Source of the DNA: Chryseobacterium sp. KACC 21268
GTDB lineage: Bacteria; Bacteroidota; Bacteroidia; Flavobacteriales; Weeksellaceae
Assembly (NCBI GenBank): GCA_028736075.1
Contig: CP117875.1
Span: forward strand, 1 to 64,000
Direction: 5' to 3'
DNA length: 64,000 nt
Position numbers and translations under genes: made by a program. Within the stretch, counting starts at the first letter, position 1. The number at the start of each line of letters is the position of its first letter. The notes under the pieces are model-generated. The model worked only from the letters and a program-made list of their open reading frames with translations. It did not search any database and was not told where the DNA came from. Below are positions 53,449 through 61,203 of the stretch, piece by piece.

Positions 53449-53495
53449 AATATTTAAAACAAAGTCAACTGCTGGGAAAATTGATTTTGGAATTT
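53449..53495 (-). repeat. Primary copy of the duplicated 3' end
   Basis: The 47 bp containing the stop codon and last codons (KFQNQFSQQLTLF) of the radical-SAM gene, paired with 52742-52788. The two copies bracket the 660-bp toxin-antitoxin segment. Confidence 0.9.
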
Positions 53496-54710
53496 GGATT
53501 GACTTCCGCCGATAATTAATTTTCTCAAATTCAAATCGGTCAAATGTTTCAAGAATGGATTGCCGTAACTGAAATCTATGAAATATTTCGCACGATTGAC
53601 AGCTGCACCTAACTTTTTCAAATTATCAATATTCAAAACCTGGAAACGTCTGGAGCTAACAATCTTCATCGCCGTTTTCACACCAATTCCCGGAATTCTG
53701 AGAATCATTTTATAATCCGCCGTTTGAAGATTGACTGGAAATTGGTCTAAGTGACGCAATGCCCAACTTAATTTAGGGTCCACTTCCAAATCCAGAAACG
53801 GCATATTGGAATCCAAAATCTCATCCGCTTTGAAACCATAGAAACGCATCAACCAATCGGATTGATACAAACGATTTTCCCTCAAAACAGGCACTTCCGC
53901 CGTGATTGCTGGCAAGCGATTGTCCGACGTGACAGGAATATAACCCGAATAATAGACGCGTTTCATTCCGTAATTTTGGTAGAAATGGTCGGCGACTTTG
54001 ATGATTTGCAAATCGTTTTCGTTGGTTGCGCCTACAATCATTTGTGTAGATTGTCCTGCTGGAGCAAACTTCGGAACGCTTTTGATGATTTTCTTCTCGT
54101 CTTTGTATTGTTGAATTCCTTTTTGAACGATTCGCATTGGTTGCAGCATATCTTCCCGATTTTTATCAGGCGCCAAAAGTTTGAGGCCAGATTCAGTCGG
54201 AATTTCTAGGTTTACGGAAAGTCGGTCTGCGTAAAGTGCGGCTTCCTGCATCAGAATATCACTTGCTCCAGGAATTGATTTGAGGTGAATGTAACCGTTG
54301 AAGTTATGTTCGTTTCTTAATTTTTTCGCGACACGAACCAAACGTTCCATCGTCGTATCCGCATCTTTGAAAATCCCGGAACTCAGGAACAAACCTTCGA
54401 TGTAATTCCGACGGTAAAAACTGATGGTCAAATCCACCACTTCTTCCACCGTGAAGGCGGCGCGTTTGATGTCATTCGATTTTCTGGAAACGCAGTAGAT
54501 GCAATCGTAAATGCAGTGATTGGTCAAAAGGATTTTGAGAAGCGAAACACATCGCCCATCCTCCGTATAAGTGTGACAAATTCCACTGGCAGAACTATCG
54601 CCCAATCCCCCATTATTTTTCCTTTTTCCGCCACTTGATGAGCAGGAAACGTCGTACTTGGCAGCATCGGCAAGTATTTCCAGTTTTTCTTTTGTGCGGT
54701 CGAAGTTCAT
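53454..54710 (-). CDS. Putative DNA modification/repair radical SAM protein (TIGR03916 type)
   Basis: A 418-residue radical SAM enzyme. The 4Fe-4S ligands are in NHCIYDCIYC, with additional Cys in VSCSSSG and ICHTYTEDGRC near the N-terminus. The C-terminal region contains a helix-hairpin-helix (ILRIPGIGVKTAMKIVSSRRF) that suggests DNA binding. This protein is normally encoded next to the TIGR03915-type gene (at 51152 here). Its substrate is not known. The last 13 codons are repeated below the toxin gene. No other damage was seen, so the gene appears functional. Confidence 0.92.
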   Translation of the reverse strand: MNFDRTKEKLEILADAAKYDVSCSSSGGKRKNNGGLGDSSASGICHTYTEDGRCVSLLKILLTNHCIYDCIYCVSRKSNDIKRAAFTVEEVVDLTISFYRRNYIEGLFLSSGIFKDADTTMERLVRVAKKLRNEHNFNGYIHLKSIPGASDILMQEAALYADRLSVNLEIPTESGLKLLAPDKNREDMLQPMRIVQKGIQQYKDEKKIIKSVPKFAPAGQSTQMIVGATNENDLQIIKVADHFYQNYGMKRVYYSGYIPVTSDNRLPAITAEVPVLRENRLYQSDWLMRFYGFKADEILDSNMPFLDLEVDPKLSWALRHLDQFPVNLQTADYKMILRIPGIGVKTAMKIVSSRRFQVLNIDNLKKLGAAVNRAKYFIDFSYGNPFLKHLTDLNLRKLIIGGSQSKFQNQFSQQLTLF

Positions 54711-54841
54711 ATTTTTGGGGGATTTTATTTAGAAGAATTAGGCTCTAAATTTACGTCAAAAATAAGTCCAATTAATTACAATTTTGATAGTTTTTGTCAA
54801 TTAAGTTACTATTATAATTATTGATAATAATGTTTAGATAA

Positions 54842-55948
54842 TCAAAGTTCATTCTTTATTTCTTTAATGAGTTCTTGAATTTTTTGTCTTTCGTATATTT
54901 CCAAATCATCACAATTTGTAAAAGACATGTCTTCCAATTCTTGTATTTGACTCATAAATAGATTTTTAAATTTATTTACACCAATATTAAATCCATTTTT
55001 AATATCATTAGATTTTTTAAAATAAAAAGTATCTTTTTCACTTGAAGAATATTCGGATTCCAAATCTTGCGCTAATGAATTATAATAATTAATCGTTTCT
55101 TCTAATTCAAATTTTCTAGACGTGAAAATTCTATATTGATTTGCAATCCAATCATTAACTAAAAATCCTGAAAATTTTTCTTGAAACTCCTTTTTAATTT
55201 GTTCTTCTGGCAAATCACGTAATTTAATTTCATATTCAAAATCTTCTAATTTAGAATAATAGTTATCCAATGCATTAACTTGTAATATTTTTTCAAAAAT
55301 TGCGTATAATAAATATATTAGAATTGAGATTTTTATTATCTCAACTTTGTATTCAATAGAAATGTTGTAAATAAAATAAAATGACGAGGAATTAATAATA
55401 ATACTTAAAATTATCAATAAGAAAATAATCCTATTTTCTGATTTTTGTTTATGACTTTGTATCGTTGGAGGTGAACTAACGTTATTATTTAAATATAAAT
55501 AGAAGCTCATTATGCAACCCAAAATATATGCAATAAAAAATATTATAGCATATGTTAATAGCTTCCAATCCTTTGTTAATGGAGAAAAAAACAGATATAA
55601 ATTCAACAGTAAGCCTAAGGGAAACGAAACAAACAAACTTAAAATTTGATAATTATCGAGATTTTCATTCTTAATTACTTTCAGATGTTTAAAATTTTTA
55701 AGATTGGGAAACAAATAATAGAAAAAACTTCCATTTATAAAAAGCATATTAAATAAAAATGCAATCAAACAAACCGTTAGTGGTAAATTATCAAATTCAA
55801 ATATAGAATCAATAAGTAAAAATTCTATACATCCAAATAATTTGTAGGCTGTGAGAATAACAAGTGAATATAAGACATAAGAAGTTATACCAGACTCTCT
55901 TTTTCTTTGTAAATTTCTATCAATTAATTTGCTCAAAAATTCTTTCAT
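54842..55948 (-). CDS. Hypothetical membrane protein with coiled C-terminus
   Basis: A 368-residue protein of unknown function. The first 220 residues hold six or so hydrophobic helices (for example VLYSLVILTAYKLFGCIEFLLI, YAIIFFIAYILGCIMSFYLYL, IIFLLIILSIIINSSSFYFIY). The last 140 residues are hydrophilic and helical (YYSKLEDFEYEIKLRDLPEEQIKKEF..ETINYYNSLAQDLE). The AT content is very high, and codon use differs from its neighbours, suggesting recent transfer. No family is recognised. Confidence 0.65.
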   Translation of the reverse strand: MKEFLSKLIDRNLQRKRESGITSYVLYSLVILTAYKLFGCIEFLLIDSIFEFDNLPLTVCLIAFLFNMLFINGSFFYYLFPNLKNFKHLKVIKNENLDNYQILSLFVSFPLGLLLNLYLFFSPLTKDWKLLTYAIIFFIAYILGCIMSFYLYLNNNVSSPPTIQSHKQKSENRIIFLLIILSIIINSSSFYFIYNISIEYKVEIIKISILIYLLYAIFEKILQVNALDNYYSKLEDFEYEIKLRDLPEEQIKKEFQEKFSGFLVNDWIANQYRIFTSRKFELEETINYYNSLAQDLESEYSSSEKDTFYFKKSNDIKNGFNIGVNKFKNLFMSQIQELEDMSFTNCDDLEIYERQKIQELIKEIKNEL

Positions 55949-56055
55949 TATGTTGTTTTTTTAGTCTTTAGATTATTTTACGTAGCAAACAAATATACAA
56001 ACCAATCCTCAAAAATCTCCCAAAATCCTTATCTTTACAAACATAAAATTTTACT

Positions 56056-57384
56056 ATGAACCATCAACCGGTTGAAGGTTTTTCCAAATTGTCAAAACAG
56101 GGAAAAATCGATTGGCTAATCAAAGAATATCTCGACGGAAACAAAGAACACGAAACGGTTCTCACTCAATATTGGAACGAAAATCCAGACCTGCAAAAAC
56201 TGCACGACGAATTCTCGGAAAACACAATTTCCAATTTCTTTATGCCTTACGGAATTGCTCCAAACTTCCTGATTGACGGAAAACTTTTGGCTCTTCCAAT
56301 GGCCGTTGAAGAAAGTTCTGTAGTGGCTGCAGCGAGTAAAGCGGCAAAATTCTGGATTGACAAAGGTGGTTTCAAAACAACGATTATCAATACAGAAAAA
56401 CTGGGTCACACGCATTTTATCTTCAAGACCGAAGCTCATAAACTTCTTCATTTTTTCAATTTTAAACTGAAGAAAAAATTGTTGGAGGCCACGGAAGATA
56501 TTACCAAAAATATGCGCAACCGAGGTGGCGGAATTCTGAATATCAAGCTCATCGACAAAACGGCTGAGCTGGAAGATTATTTCCAATTGAAAGCGAGTTT
56601 TGATACCGTGGATTCTATGGGCGCGAATTTCATTAATTCTTGTCTGGAACAATTCGGAAAAACTTTGAAAGAAGAAGTTGCCAACGAGGAAAGTTTCTCT
56701 CAGGAAGAAAAGGATTCGTTGCAAATCGTGATGAATATCCTTTCCAATTACACGCCGGATTGCATTGTAAGAGCCGAAGTTTCCTGCAAAATTGAAGATT
56801 TGAAGGATGATAGTGGCATCTCCAACGAAGAATTTGCGTGGAAATTCAAACGTGCGGTGACGATTGCAGAAATCGAACCTTACAGAGCGACGACGCACAA
56901 CAAAGGGATTATGAATGGTGTCGATGCAGTAGTTATCGCGACTGGAAATGATTTCCGAGCGACGGAAGCTTGTGCACACGCTTATGCTGCGCGAAACGGG
57001 AAGTATTCTTCGCTGACACATTGCACCACGGACAATGGGATTTTCAGATTTTGGATTGACTTGCCAATTTCGGTTGGTGTGGTTGGCGGATTGACGAATC
57101 TTCATCCGTTGGTGAAATTCTCATTGGCTCTTCTTGGAAAACCATCTGCTCAGGAATTGATGAGTATTTTGGCGGTTTCCGGATTGGCGCAGAATTTTGG
57201 AGCGCTTCGTTCTTTGGTGACGACAGGAATCCAGAAAGGTCATATGAAAATGCACCTTTTCAACATTTTGAATCAATTTGGTGCGACAGAAGAGGAGAAA
57301 CAGCATTTTGTGACCTACTTCAAAGACAAGACGGTGAGCCATCACGAGGTGATTTCGGAGTTGGAAAAATTGAGAAATAAATAG
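56056..57384 (+). CDS. HMG-CoA reductase, class II
   Basis: Reduces HMG-CoA to mevalonate, or runs in reverse in catabolic organisms. The 442 residues match class II enzymes. The substrate loop is PMAVEESSVVAAASKAAKFW (catalytic Glu), followed by DSMGANFINSC, the lysine in THNKGIMNGVDAVVIATGND (with its catalytic Asp), and the C-terminal His in GHMKMHLF. Flavobacteria that make isoprenoids by the mevalonate route use this enzyme anabolically. Other mevalonate genes are not in the window. The start MNHQPVEGFSKLSKQGKIDWL fits class II N-termini. Confidence 0.95.
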   Translation: MNHQPVEGFSKLSKQGKIDWLIKEYLDGNKEHETVLTQYWNENPDLQKLHDEFSENTISNFFMPYGIAPNFLIDGKLLALPMAVEESSVVAAASKAAKFWIDKGGFKTTIINTEKLGHTHFIFKTEAHKLLHFFNFKLKKKLLEATEDITKNMRNRGGGILNIKLIDKTAELEDYFQLKASFDTVDSMGANFINSCLEQFGKTLKEEVANEESFSQEEKDSLQIVMNILSNYTPDCIVRAEVSCKIEDLKDDSGISNEEFAWKFKRAVTIAEIEPYRATTHNKGIMNGVDAVVIATGNDFRATEACAHAYAARNGKYSSLTHCTTDNGIFRFWIDLPISVGVVGGLTNLHPLVKFSLALLGKPSAQELMSILAVSGLAQNFGALRSLVTTGIQKGHMKMHLFNILNQFGATEEEKQHFVTYFKDKTVSHHEVISELEKLRNK

Positions 57385-57388
57385 ATTT

Positions 57389-57559
57389 ATGTTTGGACTC
57401 GCATTATCAGCATTAATCTTGATTTTCGGAATATTTCTGAAAACGACAAACAATCCCGGATTCGCAAGTTCGAAGCGGTTTTCTTGGCTGTTCATTATCT
57501 TGGGAATCATCACATTGGTTGGGGAAATTGTTATTTTAAATCAAAAAGGGGAATTATAA
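57389..57559 (+). CDS. Small two-helix membrane protein
   Basis: A 56-residue ORF starting 4 bp after the HMG-CoA reductase stop: MFGLALSALILIFGIFLK, a short KTTNNPGFASSKRFS loop, then WLFIILGIITLVGEIVIL and NQKGEL. Two hydrophobic helices with a basic loop. The position immediately after the reductase stop and the clean composition make it a likely real gene in the same transcript. The function is unknown. Confidence 0.55.
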   Translation: MFGLALSALILIFGIFLKTTNNPGFASSKRFSWLFIILGIITLVGEIVILNQKGEL

Positions 57560-57607
57560 ATTGTAGAAACCGTCAGTCATTGCAGTATTAAAAATTAGGT
57601 AAAATAA

Positions 57608-57937
57608 ATGTGGTATATCTTCGACAATTCTAATTCAATTGGTAAAAAAGGTTCTGAAGGAGGAATTATTCTTTCAGACTTTGAAAATAGCAATGGTGCG
57701 AGAATAACAATTGAACAAGATGGCAACATTGCATCTTTTTCTGTAACAATCGGAATTTACAACCTGATGTTTCACACTTATTTTTGTAGTTCCGAACAAG
57801 AAGCGATTTCTTTTAGAGAAGAAACTATAGAAAAAATTGATAACATATTTAACTTATTGAAAGTAGATAACGAAAATAGAAATGAAGAATGGGAAATTAA
57901 TTTAAATCATAAAATAGAAGAAATTTGTAAAAATTAA
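57608..57937 (+). CDS. Hypothetical protein
   Basis: A 109-residue cytosolic protein (WYIFDNSNSIGKKGSEGGIIL, ARITIEQDGNIASFSVTIGIYNLMFHTYF, then an acidic helical tail). The pattern of strands then helix resembles small immunity-type proteins, but no toxin is nearby, so this remains a guess. It has AT-rich codon use. It lies 3 bp ahead of the DUF423 gene. Confidence 0.55.
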   Translation: MWYIFDNSNSIGKKGSEGGIILSDFENSNGARITIEQDGNIASFSVTIGIYNLMFHTYFCSSEQEAISFREETIEKIDNIFNLLKVDNENRNEEWEINLNHKIEEICKN

Positions 57938-57940
57938 ATT

Positions 57941-58327
57941 ATGAAAAACTTAACTCTGATCATCGGCGGAATCTACGGTTTATTGTCCGTAGTTCTTGGT
58001 GCATTTGGCGCGCACGCCTTCAAAAAAATATTATCAATCGAAAGACTGGAAAGCTTTGAAACGGGTGTTCGTTATCAAATGTATGCGGCGTTTTTCCTTT
58101 TGATTGTAGGTTATATTCTAAAATTCGAAACGACTTCTGAGAAATGGATTTCCATCTTGATGATCGCGGGAACTTTTATATTTTCTGTGAGCATTTATTG
58201 CCTGGCTTTTCAGGATGTTTGGGGCGTTAATCTTAAATTCCTTGGACCAATCACACCTCTTGGCGGATTGTTTATGATCATCAGTTGGGGAATGTTGATC
58301 TGGTATTTTGCCAAGGCTAAATTTTAA
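57941..58327 (+). CDS. DUF423 family membrane protein
   Basis: A 128-residue membrane protein of the DUF423 family with four helices. The family signature GAFGAHAFKK near the first helix and YQMYAAFFLLIVGYIL are present. The function is unknown. It forms a tight run with the two short genes on either side (stop and start adjacent with the next gene). Confidence 0.88.
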   Translation: MKNLTLIIGGIYGLLSVVLGAFGAHAFKKILSIERLESFETGVRYQMYAAFFLLIVGYILKFETTSEKWISILMIAGTFIFSVSIYCLAFQDVWGVNLKFLGPITPLGGLFMIISWGMLIWYFAKAKF

Positions 58328-58681
58328 ATGAAACTATTAGTTTTTCTTTTTTTAGTTCTTTCTTTTGGCTTTATTAAAGGCCAGAAAATACATTCTATTT
58401 ATGTATTAATTAAAAAAGAAAAATTTGCAAATCATTATAAAAATTACATTGAACGTGACAGCTTAGTCTTGTACAAAGATTCTACCTTTAGAAAGGAAAA
58501 TCATTATAGTGGGTTCGATGAAATTGACAAAAGTATTCTATTTGGCAAATGGAAATTTTCTAAAAAATCACTACAGTTAATAATTCAAAAAAGAGAAGAT
58601 TCTTTTAGAATAACAATGTTAAATGAAACTCAAATCATCAATAGAAGCCAATTAAGGAAATATAAAAAATCAAATCAATAA
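58328..58681 (+). CDS. Hypothetical exported protein
   Basis: A 117-residue protein with a signal peptide (MKLLVFLFLVLSFGFIKGQ) and a basic, Tyr-rich body (YVLIKKEKFANHYKNYIERDSLVLYKDSTFRKENHYSG). It is similar in style to small flavobacterial lipocalin-like proteins that carry a GKWKF strand, but no family is certain. It directly abuts the DUF423 gene and the next gene. Confidence 0.6.
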   Translation: MKLLVFLFLVLSFGFIKGQKIHSIYVLIKKEKFANHYKNYIERDSLVLYKDSTFRKENHYSGFDEIDKSILFGKWKFSKKSLQLIIQKREDSFRITMLNETQIINRSQLRKYKKSNQ

Positions 58682-58942
58682 ATGTTCTTCATCTTCGGAA
58701 TCAAAACCAAACTCGTGGGAAAAGAAGACCGTAAAGTCTTGAAAAATGGCTTTATGGCGAATGCTATTGTGTCGGTCTACAAAAATTATTTCGAGTTGTT
58801 TTTCATTCCGATTTTTCCGTTCAGTAAGAAATACAGCATTTACATTCCGCATTCGGATGAGTATTATGAGACCGGATTTGGCTCTTCGAATATGCCGAAA
58901 GAATATCTGGAACTTTGTAAAGAAGTTGGAAGGAACTACTGA
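58682..58942 (+). CDS. Small conserved-type protein, zinc-ribbon relative without Cys
   Basis: An 86-residue protein (MFFIFGIKTKLVGKEDRKVLKNGFMANAIVSVYKNYFELFFIPIFPFSKKYSIYIPHSDEYYETG). It resembles zinc-ribbon/DUF-type bacterial proteins of similar length that begin MFFIFG and have CxxC pairs. Here the Cys pairs are missing and only one Cys remains near the end. Its role is unknown. A GC-rich palindromic element follows. Confidence 0.65.
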   Translation: MFFIFGIKTKLVGKEDRKVLKNGFMANAIVSVYKNYFELFFIPIFPFSKKYSIYIPHSDEYYETGFGSSNMPKEYLELCKEVGRNY

Positions 58943-58944
58943 AA

Positions 58945-59074
58945 ACCCAAGCTGTGTGAGCGATGTTAGCGGAAATCCCGGAATACGCGCTGGCCAAAGC
59001 CAAGGAATGAGGAATTGCAGCGGTCGTAGCGACCCGAGCGGCTGGAACTTGGCGCTGGCGAGGGACACACCCAG
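58945..59074. repeat. GC-rich palindromic element F
   Basis: An unusually GC-rich stretch in an AT-rich genome. Its left end AGCTGTGTGAGCG and right end CGAGGGACACACCCAG are inversely related. A perfect inner hairpin GGTCG-TAG-CGACC lies at about 59022-59034. It shares AGCGGAAATCC with element A2. No gene is visible. Confidence 0.6.
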
Positions 59075-59133
59075 ATAATAGTGAAAACTGATTTCAATCA
59101 GACATTTATGTAATGTAATTCGACACTTTTTCT

Positions 59134-59141
59134 TAAATTTG
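59134..59141 (+). promoter_or_regulatory. sucC -7 element
   Basis: TAAATTTG, 39 bp ahead of the sucC start. No good TTG box lies 19-22 bp upstream. Confidence 0.45.
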
Positions 59142-59180
59142 TGAATCTTATAAAATCTAAAAATTAATCAATAATATATT

Positions 59181-60374
59181 ATGAATCTTCACGAGTATCA
59201 ATCAAAAGAGATTTTAGCAAAATACGGGGTTAATATCCAACGTGGTTTTGTTGCAAACAATGTGGACGAAGCTGTGTCTGCTGCCGAAAAACTTACTGCT
59301 GAAACTGGAGCGCAAGCTTGGGTGGTAAAAGCTCAGATCCACGCTGGTGGTAGAGGAAAAGGTGGCGGTGTAAAGTTCTCTCCAAATATGGACAAACTGA
59401 AAGAAAACGCTGGAAACATCATCGGAATGCAATTGATCACACCTCAGACTTCTTCTGAAGGTAAAAAAGTACATTCTGTTTTGGTAGCTGAAGATGTATA
59501 TTATCCTGGAGAATCTGAAACTAAAGAATTTTATGTTTCTATCCTTCTAGACAGAGCTTTAGGAAAAAACACGATCGTTTATTCTACAGAAGGTGGGATG
59601 GACATCGAGCACGTTGCAGAAGTGACGCCTCACTTGATCCACAAAGAAGTGATTGATGCGGCTTACGGATTGCAAGGTTTCCAGGCTAGAAAAATTGCTT
59701 TCGGACTTGGTCTTGAAGGGAATGCTTTCAAAGAATTCACAAAATTCATCACGTCTCTTTACAACGCTTACATCGGGATCGATGCCTCTCTTTTCGAAAT
59801 CAACCCGGTTCTAAAGACTTCTGACAACAAAATTATCGCTGTAGATGCAAAAGTAACTTTGGACGACAACTCATTGTTCCGTCACAAAGACCTTGCTGAA
59901 TTGAGAGATACAAGAGAAGAAGATCCATTGGACGTAGAAGCTGGCGAAGCTGGACTTAACTTCGTGAAGTTGGACGGAAACGTGGCTTGTATGGTAAACG
60001 GAGCTGGTCTTGCAATGGCAACTATGGATATCATCAAATTATCTGGCGGAAATCCTGCAAACTTCTTGGACGTAGGTGGAACTGCTGATGCACAGAGAGT
60101 TCAGACTGCTTTCGGAATCATCTTGAGAGACCCGAACGTAAAAGCGATCTTGATCAACATCTTCGGAGGGATCGTAAGATGCGACAGAGTGGCGCAAGGT
60201 GTTGTAGACGCTTACCACGCAATGGGAAGCCTTCCAGTGCCATTGATCGTAAGATTGCAAGGAACCAACGCTGTAGAAGCTAAAAAACTAATTGACGAGT
60301 CTGGACTTCCTGTTCACTCTGCAATTACTTTGGACGAAGCTGCAAACAAAGTAAAAGAAGTTCTTGCTAGCTAA
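59181..60374 (+). CDS. sucC: Succinyl-CoA synthetase (ADP-forming), beta subunit
   Basis: TCA-cycle enzyme that makes ATP or GTP and succinate from succinyl-CoA. The 397 residues show the ATP-grasp N-terminal domain (MNLHEYQSKEILAKYG, VKAQIHAGGRGKGGGVK), the Mg/nucleotide strand FEINPVLKT, and the C-terminal CoA-ligase domain (DVGGTADAQRVQTAF, INIFGGIVRCDRVAQG). sucD is not adjacent, unlike in E. coli. A strong terminator follows. Confidence 0.97.
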   Translation: MNLHEYQSKEILAKYGVNIQRGFVANNVDEAVSAAEKLTAETGAQAWVVKAQIHAGGRGKGGGVKFSPNMDKLKENAGNIIGMQLITPQTSSEGKKVHSVLVAEDVYYPGESETKEFYVSILLDRALGKNTIVYSTEGGMDIEHVAEVTPHLIHKEVIDAAYGLQGFQARKIAFGLGLEGNAFKEFTKFITSLYNAYIGIDASLFEINPVLKTSDNKIIAVDAKVTLDDNSLFRHKDLAELRDTREEDPLDVEAGEAGLNFVKLDGNVACMVNGAGLAMATMDIIKLSGGNPANFLDVGGTADAQRVQTAFGIILRDPNVKAILINIFGGIVRCDRVAQGVVDAYHAMGSLPVPLIVRLQGTNAVEAKKLIDESGLPVHSAITLDEAANKVKEVLAS

Positions 60375-60395
60375 GAATTTTCTAAAATAAATATC

Positions 60396-60428
60396 AGATC
60401 CGTTCAATTTTTTGAGCGGATTTTTTTG
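60396..60428 (+). terminator. Terminator after sucC
   Basis: Stem ATCCGTTCAA-TTTT-TTGAGCGGAT followed by seven T. Confidence 0.85.
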
Positions 60429-60435
60429 TGTCTTC

Positions 60436-60524
60436 ATTTGGGCAGCTTTTCCGCCTTCCACTCCCGCTATTTTTCCCGCCGCATTTCCCGCCGCAAAAAA
60501 TGAGCTCCGTTAAAGTCGGGCTGC
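60436..60524 (-). repeat. Palindromic element A5
   Basis: Reads on the minus strand from GCAGCCCGACTTTAACGGAG and CTCA to AGCGGGAGTGGAAGGCGG and GCTGCCCAAAT. The GCAGC/GCTGC ends pair as in A4. Its centre is a short GCGGGAAATGCGGCGGG run rather than the ATTGCG stem. Further on (60608-60637) a hairpin ACCGTTTC..GAACGGT with T lies ahead of the next gene. Confidence 0.7.
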
Positions 60525-60660
60525 GAGGTTCACAATAATGTAGAATTTGGTTTCTCAAGTCTCATTTCCATTTAATATAATATTTTCCAAAATAAAATAA
60601 GAAAGAACACCGTTTCAAATTTAGGAACGGTTTTTTAATTCAATACCTTAGACTGAAACG

Positions 60661-61146
60661 ATGAAAAATATCTACATTCCAAATCCTTGCTCGGAGAACT
60701 GGCACGAAATGAATCCAGAAGAAAAAGGCAAATTCTGCTATGTCTGTAGCAAATGCGTGATAGATTTTACAGAAAAGAACACTCAGGAAATTCAACAAAT
60801 CATTGAAGAAAAATCAAATGAAAGTGTTTGCGGAAGATTCTACAATTATCAGTTAAATATTGAAGATTCGAAAACTTTAAAATTGAAAGACAAGTTTTTC
60901 AAATATATTCCTGCGAGTTTTCAGAATAATAGAATTTCGCTGGGCTTATTTTCATTAATACTATTCCTAACAGGTTGTGCTAAAGAAAAAGAAAGTAGTG
61001 TCGCTACGACTGGCGTTGTATTGGCAGAAGAAGATATTCTTTCAAAAAATAATGATTATGTAATGGGAGAAGCGCTCATCGAAAATGATTCTGTTGCAAA
61101 AATGCCTGAAAAAGATAGTGTTGCATTAAAGAAAAAATCGAAATAA
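60661..61146 (+). CDS. Cys-rich, single-TM protein (flavobacterial type)
   Basis: A 161-residue protein with a putative zinc site of four or five Cys (C10, C26, C29, C32, C57) in PNPCSENWHEMNPEEKGKFC, CYVCSKCVIDFT and SVCGRF. A membrane helix at about residues 92-105 (ISLGLFSLILFLTG) follows, then a lipobox-like GC at 105-106 and an acidic tail. Proteins starting with this pattern (C..W..M...G.FC..C.K.V.DFT) are common and uncharacterised in flavobacteria. With a cytosolic Cys domain and periplasmic tail it could be a sensor. No partner is adjacent. Confidence 0.75.
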   Translation: MKNIYIPNPCSENWHEMNPEEKGKFCYVCSKCVIDFTEKNTQEIQQIIEEKSNESVCGRFYNYQLNIEDSKTLKLKDKFFKYIPASFQNNRISLGLFSLILFLTGCAKEKESSVATTGVVLAEEDILSKNNDYVMGEALIENDSVAKMPEKDSVALKKKSK

Positions 61147-61149
61147 ACG

Positions 61150-61190
61150 TAAAAAAAAAAAAGACAGCCAAAAAGCTGTCTTAATAATTT
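61150..61190. terminator. Bidirectional terminator
   Basis: Stem AAGACAGC-CAAAAA-GCTGTCTT (61161-61182) with a long A run on one side, which is a T run on the minus strand. It lies between converging genes. Confidence 0.9.
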
Positions 61191-61203
61191 ATTTTAAATG
61201 AGG

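Noticed and set aside
56116-57105. 329-residue minus-strand ORF over HMG-CoA reductase
   Set aside because: Antisense shadow; the plus-strand gene has all catalytic residues.
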